This document shows positions 47,669 to 59,362 of a DNA stretch of 64,000 bases, one piece after another. Position 1 is the first letter of the stretch, and each line of letters starts with the position of its first letter. Source of the stretch: Protea cynaroides (Eukaryota; Streptophyta; Magnoliopsida; Proteales; Proteaceae); contig CM053269.1 of the NCBI GenBank assembly GCA_028583415.1, positions 74,894,130-74,958,129 on the forward strand. The letters are read 5' to 3'. The notes below the pieces were generated by a model, which was given only the letters and a program-made list of their open reading frames with translations, was not told the DNA's origin and did not search any database. The translations under genes and the position numbers were made by a program.

Positions 47669-48330
47669 TAAGGGTGTCAAAAATAGACCCAACCTAATAG
47701 CACGAATCGAGTCGGCCCGATATAATCCGAATTCAGTCCGGACCGAACCTTAATGGACAGGTTTTAGTCTCGGCTTGTAAAATCGGACACTGTTTCAGTC
47801 CAGACCGAAACCAGACCGAACCGGCCCGTTAAGAAGCCCGAACTAGCCCGAACCAATAATTCCTAATTCGAACACCGGTAAGGTCCATCCGGGCCCAATT
47901 TTTTAATTTTAATGGTTTTAAAGTTTGATGGATTATATTACACTGTTATAGTTCACTTCTTAATCCGAAAGATTATATAAATCTATAGTTGAAAAGAGTA
48001 TGTTAATTGTTACAATTTACTGAATTACATACATATAGAATGAATGATACTAATTTTATAGATAAAAATAATAAAATATGTTATATATCTTACAAATAAA
48101 ATAGGTCCGATAAGCTTGATAAGCCCGGTCCGGACCGAACCAATCCGAAATCGCATCAATAAGCCAGTCCGATAACAAATCGACATTAGACCAACCCATT
48201 AGTTATTGTGTCCAGCGCAACCCAACCCAGCCCGAACTCTTAATGGACATGTTTTGGGCTGGGCTTATAAAACCCGACACCAGTTCAGCCCGGACTGAAA
48301 CAGGCCCGGACCGGCCCGTTGACACCATTA
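47669..48330. mobile_element. hAT-like MITE, 662 bp
   Basis: Ends TAAGGGTGTCAA and, inverted, TAATGGTGTCAA, an 11 of 12 match. Flanking 8-mers TTTCCCAC (47661-47668) and TTTCCCAT (48331-48338) differ at one base. The interior repeats a CCGAACTCTTAATGGACA(T/G)G-type block near each end. It lies about 130 bp upstream of the TATA box of gene 3. Confidence 0.7.
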
Positions 48331-48409
48331 TTTCCCATTAGCCATCTCCTTCCTCTTTCTCTTCCTCCTTTTGTTTTATGAGCACACCTGGCTAAAAAAT
48401 AAAACTTAG

Positions 48410-48931
48410 AGTAAATTATAGGTATCTGCCTTCTAGTTTGCCCTTAAATCAGGTACATCCCAAAACCTTTCAAACAAATTCAAAGGCACCCCCTTAAATC
48501 AAAATAAATTCCAAAAAAACCACTCTGTTAATGAATTTCCATTAACTAACGACCAAAGTTAAAAGTTAGAATTTTAATATCTAAAATACCTTCCTGCATA
48601 AGTTTAAAGGATCATTTCAGCTCCATTTAAGCTTTCTATTTACACAAAACCCACTCTCATAAGTTAACGAAAATTCACTAACGAAATGGGTTTTAAGTAA
48701 ATGGAAAGTTTAAATGAATGCAAAATGGTCATTTAACTTATGCATAAATGTATTTTAAGTATTAAAATTTTAACTTTTAATTTTTGTAGTCAATTGAAGG
48801 AAATTCACTAACGGAGTAGGTTTTTTTGGAATTTATTTTGATTTAAGGGGGTGCCTTTGAAATTGTTTGAAAGGTTTGGAATGTACTTGATTTAAATACA
48901 AACTATAAGGGAGGTACATATAATTTACTCC
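48410..48931. mobile_element. Large near-perfect foldback, 522 bp
   Basis: Two arms of about 255 bp are inverted copies for nearly the full length. Shared segments include GGCACCCCCTTAAATCAAAA, AAATTCCAAAAAAACC and TGCATAAGTT. Termini AGTAAATTATA are inverted at the right end. Flanking AAAACTTA occurs at 48401-48408 and 48932-48939, fitting an 8-9 bp target duplication (Mutator-like). Confidence 0.8.
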
Positions 48932-49377
48932 AAAACTTAATAGAAAGAAAACAAATAAACGTGGTTTGATAAGGTGCTTATGTCCACATAATGGAAGAGC
49001 AGTGTTGACTACTTGACTAACAATAGAGAAAGGGTTACGTACTCTATCGGGTCGATTTAGGCTTGTTTTGGTCTGAGCTAAGGTTGTGTTTGGTATCATT
49101 TTTATTTTTATTTTTCTGACAAATTTTTTTTTTTAGGTGTTTGGTATCGTTTTTGATTACTATTTCTTATCAGAAAAAATAAAAACAGGTTCAAATTCAA
49201 AAAGAGGTTGAGATCTCTTTTTGATTTTTGCCAAAAATTATTTTTCAATGTGTTTTTGCCCAAGTTTTAAGTTGCACATGATTTATTATCTCCAATCGAT
49301 CTAAAAATGAGGGTAAAAGCGTCCATGTTTATAACAGATAGAAAAAATACTCAATAAAGAAGAACTTTTGATGTAAG

Positions 49378-49814
49378 TGTTAGAAAATTATGTGTTTAGG
49401 GTTTCAATGAAACTCATTTCAATCTCATACAGTTGTCGTAGAACACAATAGAGAAGCCATAAACTATGAATCATAAAGACATACCTGTTTGTGTAGAGAT
49501 TAATTCCATACGCTCATTGACGCTCCAAGCTTTGATCGAAATCCCTCGGCTACAGTCTTCCACAGCCTCCACAGGATATCCTGACGTCTCTTGCTAATGG
49601 GTGCAGAGAACTGATTAACTGTGGCTGTGGGGACTCTAACTTTGTATTTATAGAATACAGATGTAACCCTAAAACCCTTCCCGCAATAGAATTAGGGTTA
49701 CCAAACCTATCTCATACCATGTGACAAATCAACCAAATCGGTTATACCATGTCAATCAGATTCTCACTGAATTAACTAGTTTAGGTAATTAATTAAGCCC
49801 ACATAAATCTAACA
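49378..49814 (-). repeat. 3' LTR of minus-strand copia element
   Basis: 437 bp; differs from the partner LTR at about 17 positions plus one indel by hand alignment. Confidence 0.93.
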
Positions 49815-50139
49815 ATCTCCCACTTGGGCTATATTAATTACAAAACTATCGTCAACCAATGTGGCCACGAAATCCAACACACTAAATCGTCACTAACTTT
49901 GAAACATCCATCAAGCTTCCCAATGCGAGCAACAACGAATAATACACCTTAACATATGGTGTACAAACTTCTGTTAGCCACAACAGAGATCTACTCAATA
50001 CATGAATCGTCTGAGATAATGCATGAAAGTAAACTCCCATGCGAGTCCAAACTTGATTAAAGATCCTTAATCAAAATTACCCTAAAAATTTTATGGGCAA
50101 TATAACATGGTATTTAAATATTTCAGAATTATAATACCA

Positions 50140-50360
50140 TACTTTGGCTAGACACCGCCTTTATTCTTTGATATTATCCTCCCATGGCAAATCGCTTTTA
50201 GCTTGGATTAATACCACACTTTGACTTATCGTCATTATTTATATGGTTGAATACCGCCTCTTATCTTGGCTGAATACTGCCTTATATATCTGGCTGAATA
50301 CTGCCTTGTTCATCCATTGACTAAATACTGCCTTGAAACTTTGGCTAAATACTGCATCAT
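50140..50360 (-). repeat. Short degenerate repeats near the copia 3' end
   Basis: GGCTGAATACTGCCTT-like units recur about seven times (50147 to 50355); the closest pair is 24 bp apart. Confidence 0.7.
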
Positions 50361-50603
50361 ATCTGTGACATGTCAAACACATAACTATGTATGCAAAATA
50401 GTAATAACGCAAATGCTAATGTAAACAAAATCATAGTTACAAAAACTGTACCCATCAAACCATGAGCAATACAATCAAACACAGTAAGCAATCTGAAAAC
50501 ACAAGTATAAACATAAAGAGTCTCCCACTGATTAAGCATATCTAGAGACTCCACTGATTCCCAGATCTTTGGCGACTTAAGCCTCTAATAAAATTATTTG
50601 TTT

Positions 50604-51110
50604 TCAACCATTCTTATATTGGACATACCGTCCCTTAAAGACTCCCACTGACAAAACCTTCATCCGAGAATCTACAGCGATATAAAATCTTTTGACATCT
50701 TCCTTACTTGAAGAGATTTGATCTCTATAATGCTGTGAAATACTATATTTCTTATTATTCTTTGAGAAGAACACAGTTGAACCACTGTTAGAACACATCT
50801 CAATAGGTTTAAAAGTGGAGTCCACAACCTCCAAAATAGAGAATAAACTTTTATACCAGATACCTTGCTTGTTATCTTTACTTAGAGTTACAAAACCCTA
50901 TCACCATGACAATAAACCTTGAAGTTGATTTCTTGTCATCAATACAATAATTATAAATTACATCAAAAATAGCCTAGAGTGTCACTACTTCTATAAATGA
51001 ACATATAATCTTTAGTCCTCTGCATATACCGCATGACCTTTCTTTTCCCCAATGTCCAGTAAGCTATACCAGCATCCAACTGAAAACATCCTATGGCACT
51101 CAATGAAAAG
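50604..51110 (-). pseudogene. Copia pol remnant (end of RT and RNase H)
   Basis: On the minus strand, near 51070-50985, RYMQRTKDYMFIYRSSD resembles the conserved RT-RNase H junction of copia elements (R-Y-L-K-G-T pattern). At 50834-50604 VVDSTFKPIEMCSNSG and VFFSKNNKKYS resemble the RNase H segment with the N-KS-H region. Both are frame-broken and the catalytic Asp expected before the S-G/N segment is missing. These remnants, with the initiator-Met primer site, support copia identity. Confidence 0.65.
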
Positions 51111-53469
51111 GATATATGAAATGATTACAACCTTAAACATATATCAAACTCTCTACTGCATTGTAGATGCTAATACTCAATATCATTCTTTGTTCATAAT
51201 TCTATCAATTTGTCTCCTTTATCGATTTTAACATCTGCAACTTACTAGTTATACATGCATACTGAACCATTCGAAAACACGAACAATATTTATACTTTGA
51301 GATAAATCCAGAATTTTATTTTTCCTGTCACGAGCAAACTCAATACTAAGTTCAAAGGTACTTGCTCATACAGTTTTACATGTCGAAGTTATCAGACAGA
51401 AAAATATTGATTTCAACTAGTAAACCATATCACTACAGGCCAATGAAAACCACCAACATACATGACAAGGAAATGAATCCACTCCCACTGATCTATAGAT
51501 ATATACAATGGTCAATGACAATCTTAACAAAATTGAAAGAAGATACAACCCTGTCAAACTTTAAATACCATTATCCGGATACCTATTTAATCCACAGATT
51601 GACTTTATAAGTCTACAAAACATATTTTCTTTATCCTTACCACAAAACTTTGTGATTAAAATATATAAACATTTTCTTCAAGATTTTCTTTGATCAAAAC
51701 GATCTTTACATCTACCGATGCAACTCCAAAATAAAATGAGCAACTAAGACCTCAAAATTTGGACTTTTCTTTCTCTTCCCATTATGTGATTCCACTTTGC
51801 TATAAGTCTTACTTTGTAGCAATCAATTCTTCCACTAAAATCACACATTTTCTTTGTATATCCATTTATAGCCTATGAATACACCGCTCATTGACAAAAG
51901 CATAAATTCCAAGTCTCATTATTGTTCATAGACAACAATACATCATTTATGATCATTAAACATTCAAGAGCAATTTCATTACTAACAACTTGTTCAAAAT
52001 CATTGGGATCTTCATTTTTGTCCATCACCAAAAATATCTATTTTTAAAGTACAACATGTGATTGGATGAAATCACAGATCTACATGGTCCAGTATATCTC
52101 TTCATTGCCTCATTTGGCTCTACTACTATGGCTGAAGCATCGATCTTAATGAATATTTTTATAATCATTTCATTACACTCTAGTAGCATTTTTGGTATCT
52201 CAACTGGTTGCTTCACATGCATTTCCATGTGGTCTCATCAAACTTTAAGTTTCTTGGGTCTATTTTGACATCCCATAATATGACAACTTAATGTCATAAA
52301 ATAATCATTCTTCTACGAGTGTTATGAAACCATGTCAGTTCTACAGTTTTAAACAAGAAGATAACTTAAACTGGAACTGACTAACTATACATTATATTAA
52401 TAATATAGGCTGCAATATCAATTCTTTCCTTACAGGATCAAATACATTCTTAGGCTTTTGCAAACACTTGCTTAAATTTACCAGAAATAGACTAGTATCA
52501 CATGGTCTCCCAAAACTCTCTCATTCAGAACCAATAGTTTCAATTCTTTTAATAAAAATTTTTCCACCTTAATTTTTCATTATTTGAAAAAACAACCATA
52601 GACTAAACTGTGACAAGAAGTCCTAGATGAAATCTCGATGTCCACCAATTCCAATAAATCCTAGTTGTGAATAACCTTTACTTACTTTAATCTTACCATC
52701 TTCTCTTTTAATTAATTCTCACATATATACATGTAATAAACCTTGGAAGGAGAATTTCAGAATATTATTCTTTCTAATCTTTCTTTGGACAACAGTTCTA
52801 AACCCTTATGATCAGGTGGAAAATCACGATATACAGTTTAACTACTAAAGATAGAATAGATTAATGCTTAAGTGTCCAATATACTGCACCTTCTTGCTCA
52901 GAAGTTTCATAATCCTTATTCCTTTTTCACTTAAGCTATTCAGCTATATAAATCTTTCTTTACATGTCCCTTCTGGGTCACTCTACAATAATATTATTCT
53001 ACTTAGATCCATTTTATCTTGTAGTTTCTTAATGTCTAATTGTTTGTCATAAAGTTTCTGACTATTCCATGAAAAAATATTTTCTTTCTATGGGTTTTCC
53101 TACCCCTTTTATAACTTGCCTTTGTATAGGTATATATTATGCACTATGACATTGGCATTCATATTTTTCTCTTTTCTTTGAACTTTTATCCTTAGTTCTT
53201 TTACTTTAGGGTTCACTATATTTTTAAGTACTATATGTCACTAGGATCTGACTATACAATTCTTGTGAGGAAGTGAAAAGTCTAAATAATTATAAGTCTA
53301 CGATTTTTACCAAATAAAATTAGCTAGCAAGAATATATATATATATAACATGTGCAAGATAATTAATATCTTTGAAAAGTCAACCGAACTACACATACAT
53401 CCTTTGGGACAATATGTGCACTGATTCTCTCAATATCTGTGCAATAACTGCTAAGAGATAATGACTTTT

Positions 53470-53895
53470 GAAAATCTCACCACCTTTGGGTGGATGAAGA
53501 CCCCTAAAGTCACAATCCTTCAACCATGTGCATGAGTTCTTTATTTTCTTTGACAACGCCACCTTTGGATGGACAGTGTCATTCTTTGCTGCATCCATAA
53601 AAGTGAGAGTTTATGTTAGTGTCACTTTTGTGTGAACACTATATTTCCTTACAGTAGTTTGTAAATGCATAAATGCTAGATTTGAGCATATTATGATAGA
53701 ACTAAGGTTGCCACTTTGGTGGTCACACCATAATCCTTACACAATAGCTATAAATCATAATTTGAATAAACTTAGACAATGTCACCTTTGGGTGAACATT
53801 ATCAAAACTGAAGCATTTACAAATACATATTCTAGAATTTGAACACATCATGATAAAACAAGATTGCCACTTTGGTGGTCACACCAAGTTCCACC
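53470..53895 (-). repeat. Repeated short hairpins in the copia leader
   Basis: CCACCTTTGGGTGG (53480), CCACCTTTGGATGG (about 53559), TCACTTTTGTGTGA (about 53621), CCACTTTGGTGG (about 53710 and 53865) and TCACCTTTGGGTGA (about 53789) are all small inverted repeats spaced roughly 60-90 bp. Confidence 0.75.
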
Positions 53896-55050
53896 ATGAT
53901 ATGAACAAATCCTAAACTGCAGCTTATGTGAGATATTTATTTAACCATGAATGTTTTAAAATATAATTTTACAAGTCTAAACATTCATATAAACATGCAC
54001 ATTAGCTCAATCAATCAATTTTGTACAATAACTTTAAGAAAAATCAGCAAAAACATTGCAAATCGAGTTCCCATAGGGTATTTTTCCATAATAACATATT
54101 TTTCAATGCATCAAAATGTACCAAAATATATATCAGATTGAAGAGCATTAAAAATAGAGTCCAACGAAATAAACCGGAGGTCAATCCGACATTCCTAGCT
54201 CCCAGAATCATTGTTTAATGTCCTTTCATCAAAACCAGAAGCCAAACAGGCCCTTACAAGAAAATTCTGTCTGGGTCGGCTTGGTTCGGTTCGGTTGCTC
54301 GGTCTACCCAGGATCGGTTTGGTTCAATTTGAACCGAACCGAATATTCCAAAAACCTTTTTTTTTTATTCCTTCAAATCGAACCGCTTTGGTCTGGCAGG
54401 GTTGAACCAGAGAGTTGGTTTGCCGAGCCAACCACCGGTTCAACCCGGTCAAATTTTCTTGGGTAGTCGGGTCATAATCTGGGTTCTGGATCAACCCACT
54501 GGGTCATAAAAATGGGGTGTGGGTCAACCCATCGGGTCAACACAAACTGGGTTTTCGGGGCGATCCATTCCAGGTTCGGGTCGGACTGAACTGGCTGGTC
54601 AGCCCTAGGCTGGGTCTGACTGTCCGGGCTGGGCCAGCTCTGGCAGAGCCGATCTGGGCTGGGTGGACTCGGCCCGAGTCAACCAGCGAACCCGTTAGGG
54701 TTAGCGATTTGGCGTCGAGTCGACCCGGCGATGATTCGGCGCCGTCAGACCTTTTTTTTTTTTTCTCCCATCCGCGAGTGAGATCCACTAGCGGATTCCG
54801 CCGGCGAGTGCCCGCGCATCCGGCGGCCGACGCCGACGATTTTTATGTCGCCGGCTCCGTCTCTTTGAGACCTTTCCAACGGTCTATAGCTTGACTTATT
54901 TTGTTGGTTGAAAAAAAAATTTCGTCTATAGAAAACTCTGACAGATCTGATCGAGATTCGATCCAAAACTTGAGAAAAATTCTCTTTTAATTTGACCATT
55001 CATTATCAGTCTTTATAATCGATCTCCATAGATTCTAAGTCTGTATGGTT

Positions 55051-55063
55051 GGCTCTGATACCA
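55051..55063 (-). promoter_or_regulatory. Primer-binding site, initiator tRNA-Met
   Basis: Minus-strand TGGTATCAGAGCC, two bases from the 5' LTR, an exact match to the standard copia primer site. Confidence 0.93.
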
Positions 55064-55065
55064 AC

Positions 55066-55503
55066 TGTTAGAAAATTATGTGTTTAGGGTTTCAATGAAA
55101 TCCATTCTAATTTCATACAGTTGCCCTAGAACACAATAGAGAAGCCATAAACTATGAATCATAAAGACATACTTGTTTGTGTAGAGATTAATTCCATACG
55201 CTCATTGACGCTCCAAGCTTTGATCGAAATCCCTCGGCTACAGTCTTCCACAGCCTCCAGAGGATATCCTGACGTCTCTTGCTAATGGGTGCAGAGAACT
55301 GATTAACTGTGACTGTGGGGACTCTAACCCTGTATTTATAGAATACAGATGTAACCCTAAAACCCTTCCCACAATAGAATTAGGGTTACCAAACCTATCT
55401 CATACCATGTGACAAACCAAACCAAACCGGTTATACCGTGTCAATCAGATTCTCACTGAATTAACTAGTTTAGGTAATTAATTAAACCCACATAAATCTA
55501 ACA
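55066..55503 (-). repeat. 5' LTR of minus-strand copia element
   Basis: 438 bp; carries the TATAAATA-like promoter region near 55334-55345 on the minus strand. Confidence 0.93.
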
Positions 55504-55508
55504 GTAAG

Positions 55509-55628
55509 AAGCTCTCATCGTTTTTAGAAGCGCTTTATCTCTCTGTGAAAAGTATCTCCCATCTCAAAGAATCTCTCAACTCTGCCGCGCTCAAAGCAGC
55601 TTCCATCTTCTATGTTGTACTCAAGATG
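55509..55628 (+). other. Exon-like open stretch beside the copia element
   Basis: About 40 codons read open from the AAG right after the GTAAG duplication, giving a helical Ser/Leu/Lys-rich peptide (SSFLEALYLSVKSISHLKES). It ends at a GTTAGT donor-like site before a CT microsatellite. It may be a captured or broken gene exon; not recognised. Confidence 0.3.
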
Positions 55629-56302
55629 TTAGTACTCTCTGTCTCTCTCTCTCTCTCTGCGTTTATGGTTTTTTTTTGTTTCACGTTTAGGGTTTTACTG
55701 GAATGGATTGGAATGGTTTAAGGTTTTTTGGTTTGGTTGAAGCACACACATTGTTCTGTTATAATTGATTTTTTATCTTGGTTATTTATTTATTTATTTA
55801 TTTTGGGTTTCATTTTCCATTGAAGAGTTTGATTTTTCCATAGTGAAAAGGTTTTATCTTCAGACGAACCTCCCTTTTAGTTCTTGTTATAGTTCTCACA
55901 GCAATTGATTGTAATCGGGATAAGTTTGTTGTGAGACTTGAAATGTAGTTTAAATCCCAGATTAACAGATTATCTTTCAATTTAACCCAATTGAAAGAAG
56001 CCAAAGAGATTTTTGTGTTGTCTTGTGTTTGGATTCAATGTTACATGGGGGAGTTCGAGCTAGCATTGCTAGTTGGATTTTCATGCTCCCCTCCCCTCTC
56101 CCCCCTCTCACAATTTCTCGGTTCTATGCTACTTTCTTGCTTGTATTTCTTCCTCTGAGAAGAGAAACAAGATCATATTTATTGCAAGATGATAATTGAT
56201 GCACAAGGATTGTTATATGCTATGCCAGAGTGAAACCTAGTGTCCTATATGATATTATTATCAGTGAACTTATTGATTCAAGAGGTTATAATGATATACT
56301 AA

Positions 56303-57329
56303 GGGGGTGTTTAGCAACACTCCAGAAGTTGGATTCTGACTTCTGGAGTATAAATGGAGTAGAAGCTTGTTTGGTAATCCGGTTCGTACTTCTGGAGAAT
56401 CCATGAGTGAACCGGTTCCAAATGAGCTCTAGAATCCAATTTTTTGGAGCATCAAATAGATGCTTTTCGACTTCAAAGCACAATTTTGGAGTAAAAATCA
56501 CCCAACACCACTACTACCACCAACTACCACCACCAACACCACAACCCACCACCCATCACCCACCACCGCCACCACCCTCCTCCACCACCCACTACCACCA
56601 CCACCACCACACCGCCACCACCCACCGCCACCTACCATCGCCACCACCACCAACCACCGACCACCAACCACCGCCACCACATCCACCGCCACCTACCATC
56701 GCCACCACCACCAGCCACCAACCACCGCCACCACCACCTACCACCGCCACCACCACCACCCCTCGTCGCCACCACCACCAACCACCCACCACCGCCACCA
56801 CCATCCACTACCACCCACCGCCACCGCCACCACCACCAGCCAGCAACCACCACCACCACCACCCACCACCACCAATTATCACCCACCACCATCGCCACCA
56901 CCACCGCCACCACCCCCCGTCGCCACCACCACCAACCACCCACCACAGCCACCACCATCCACTACCACCCACCGCCACCTACCATCGCCACCACCACCAG
57001 CCACCAACCACCGCCACCACCACCCACCACCACCACCAACTATCACCCACCACCACCGCCACCATCATCCACTACCACCCACCACCACCGCCACCCATCC
57101 ACCGCCACCCTTCACCACCACCTCCCACCCACCACCACCGTCATCAACCATTACCACTCACCACTAGTGCCACCATCCGCCACCCCCCACCACTACTTAA
57201 GAGTCCATGACTAAATTAGGTTAATAAACATGTTTCTACTCCCTTATACTCTTGAATCCTTTTGAAGTTAGAGTAGAAATTTGAACCAGAAGTAAGAATC
57301 CCAGAGTAGAAGTTTTATCAAACAGCCCC
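56303..57329. mobile_element. Tourist/Harbinger MITE carrying a CCA-rich array, copy A
   Basis: Left end GGGGGTGTTTAGCAACAC and inverted right end GGGGCTGTTTGATAAAAC. TAA flanks both sides (56300-56302 and 57330-57332). The subterminal parts share ACTTCTGG and GGATTCT in inverted order. About two thirds of the interior (56506-57195) is CCA-rich repeat. Confidence 0.8.
56506..57195 (+). repeat. CCA-rich microsatellite/minisatellite, about 690 bp
   Basis: Degenerate (CCACCN)n with higher-order units such as CCGCCACCTACCATCGCCAC recurring. Frames on both strands stay open (His/Pro/Thr/Ser on plus, Gly/Val/Trp on minus) only because of composition; these are not genes. Confidence 0.95.
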
Positions 57330-57584
57330 TAATTGTTTCTACTCATTAGGGGGAGTTTTGAGTTGTCATCTCCCACATGTTTGCTCCAATAATTAAGCTT
57401 TAGTTGAATTGGGAGTTGGGACTTGACTTTTTTGTTATATTTCCCCAAGTTTACATCAATTTTGCTGCCATCCAAACACCCTATTAAAAACTTTATTTTC
57501 TTTTCAATCTTTTTTCTTTTTCCACAATACTTCACTTTACCTATAGAAATTTTATTTTTTTCTTCATTTCACTTCACTCCAGAC

Positions 57585-58637
57585 CATAGTTATTTAATTG
57601 GGATTTAAGAATTATTCGAAAAGAGAATAATTTGCAATGAGACGTTTCGATAATTTAAGAATTCGGTCAAAGATGTGGTAAAAAAAGTGGACTCAAAATA
57701 ACATTCGAATTCGGATCGATTCGAGAATTATTCTTTTGTCTAAAAAAAATTCGGACAAAAAATTCAGATGTTTATTTTTAATATTTGGTGTTCCTATCAA
57801 TCAATTATTACACCTGCATAATATATAAGTGACATTAGAATAATATTTAATTTATAAATAATAATATAATACATAATAGATGGGTATGTGCGTATAATGG
57901 TGGATTTGTTAGATTTCATTATAGTATATAATGTGGATCATTAGATTTTATTATGATTGTAATACCAATCTAGTAGAGCTGATCCTATAAAAAAAAATCT
58001 AATGGAATTGACGCTCATAAAATCAAACATTTTTATAAATTCATCCAATCATCCTCATGAAATCCATCTCTTTTTCATATTCGTTAATTATTTCCTCATA
58101 GTTCGTATTATAATATTTATTTATAGACTCATTTTAATCCCAATTGAAAAAGCACATGAAAGTAATGACTTGCTTTGTATTAATTTAATTCCACGTTGTC
58201 GAACGAAATTAATGATTTGCTTTGTATTATGATTTTATTTTCATACTTATATTTAATCTCACAATGGAAAAAAATAAAATGAAATTAATGATCTGTTTTA
58301 TATTATGACGTGATTTTTAGACTTATAATTAGTCTTAGATTGGAAAAGATGCCAATAGTTATGGCATTAATTTTTTTTTTTTTGAAAAAAAAAACTTTGT
58401 TGAGAATAGTAGTTAAGGCATTAAGTCCTCCACTAGAATATTAATAGTTTTTTTAATTATAAGAATTATTCGGTATAATTCGAATTTGAAAGAATTATTC
58501 GTGATATTTATTTCTAGAAAAAAAAAATACAAGAATTTTAAAGAATCGTTGAATATAATTCGAATCTGGGAGAATTATTCGTATTATTTGGTTAGGAAGA
58601 ATAATTCACGAATAATTCAGAGAATTAAATAACTATG
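57585..58637. mobile_element. Mutator-like element, 1.05 kb
   Basis: Terminal inverted CATAGTTATTTAATT at both ends and a perfect 9-bp duplication ACTCCAGAC (57576-57584 and 58638-58646). The interior repeats GAATTATTCG many times in both directions. No transposase. Confidence 0.85.
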
Positions 58638-59362
58638 ACTCCAGACCTAATCGAAAGAAGTCTGAGGTTCCCTAGTTGTATGTTGGTTGCTGGGTTTTAT
58701 GTTCTCTTGGATTTTTGATCTTTGTTGTTAGTGTTGTGCTCTAGTTAAATACCATAGGGTAGTAATTGTGGTTCATGACTTTGAATACAGGTGACTCTCT
58801 TTATATTGGAGATCCCAGCAAAAAAAAAAAAAAAATACTAAACTAAAATTATTATTGAGGGACTTGTACATTTTATTAATTTTTCATTCAGTATGATTTT
58901 ATTAAAAATCTCTATTATGGTATTTTTAATATATTTTTTACATAATTTTTTTGGTAGATTTTAACAATTGATGTAATTTTTAGAGGGTGGTGCAAATCTA
59001 TAGTGGATTCAGTCGGGGAGGCCTGAGAGGTGATGGTTTACCCTATGAGTCCCTTCGTTATTTGAACCAATTTCTTGGTATGCTATAGATAGACCTATAA
59101 AAGCTATAAAAATTATTTTTAGACATAGACATACAAAATCTATTTCTTATTCTGTAATATATTTTTTTATTGTAATTACCAAACGATTTTTAATTTTTTA
59201 TCAAAGATGGTTTTCAAAAATACTTTTTGAAAAAATAGCAAAAATCAAAAACAAAAATGATACCAAACACAGCCTAAGTCGATCTTGGACTTTATAAAGG
59301 CAATCTGAAAAAAGTCTAATAAGAGATTTGGTCTGGTGTCAGTTTGCTATCAAGCAGGCTTA

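Larger units (their letters stand above)
49378..55503 (-). mobile_element. Ty1/copia LTR element, minus strand, degenerate interior (TSD GTAAG)
   Basis: The 5' LTR is 55066-55503 and the 3' LTR 49378-49814. A perfect GTAAG duplication flanks it (49373-49377 and 55504-55508). The primer site TGGTATCAGAGCC (minus strand, 55063-55051) complements the initiator tRNA-Met, typical of copia. A polypurine tract (CAAGTGGGAGAT, minus) abuts the 3' LTR. The interior lacks any long frame and carries only pol remnants. Confidence 0.93.
49082..59274. mobile_element. Harbinger-like TIR element hosting other transposons
   Basis: Left end GGTTGTGTTTGGTATCATTT; inverted right end GGCTGTGTTTGGTATCATTT. TAA flanks both sides (49079-49081, 59275-59277). 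Inside are the copia element 49378-55503, the CCA-rich MITE 56303-57329 and the Mutator-like element 57585-58637. Without these about 2 kb remains. No Harbinger transposase is recognisable. Pairing of ends this far apart rests on the termini and TAA flanks, so it could join two separate elements. Confidence 0.5.

Noticed and set aside
54517..54894. Open frame of 125 codons in GC-richer DNA
   Set aside because: Located in the leader of the minus-strand copia element, built from CGGTTCGG/GGGTCAACC-type repeats; no domain seen.
56407..57210. Long open frames of 267 and 235 codons (Pro/His/Thr-rich), and Gly/Trp/Val frames on the other strand
   Set aside because: They are produced by the CCA-rich array inside a MITE; all frames are open because of composition and no start context or exon structure supports a gene.
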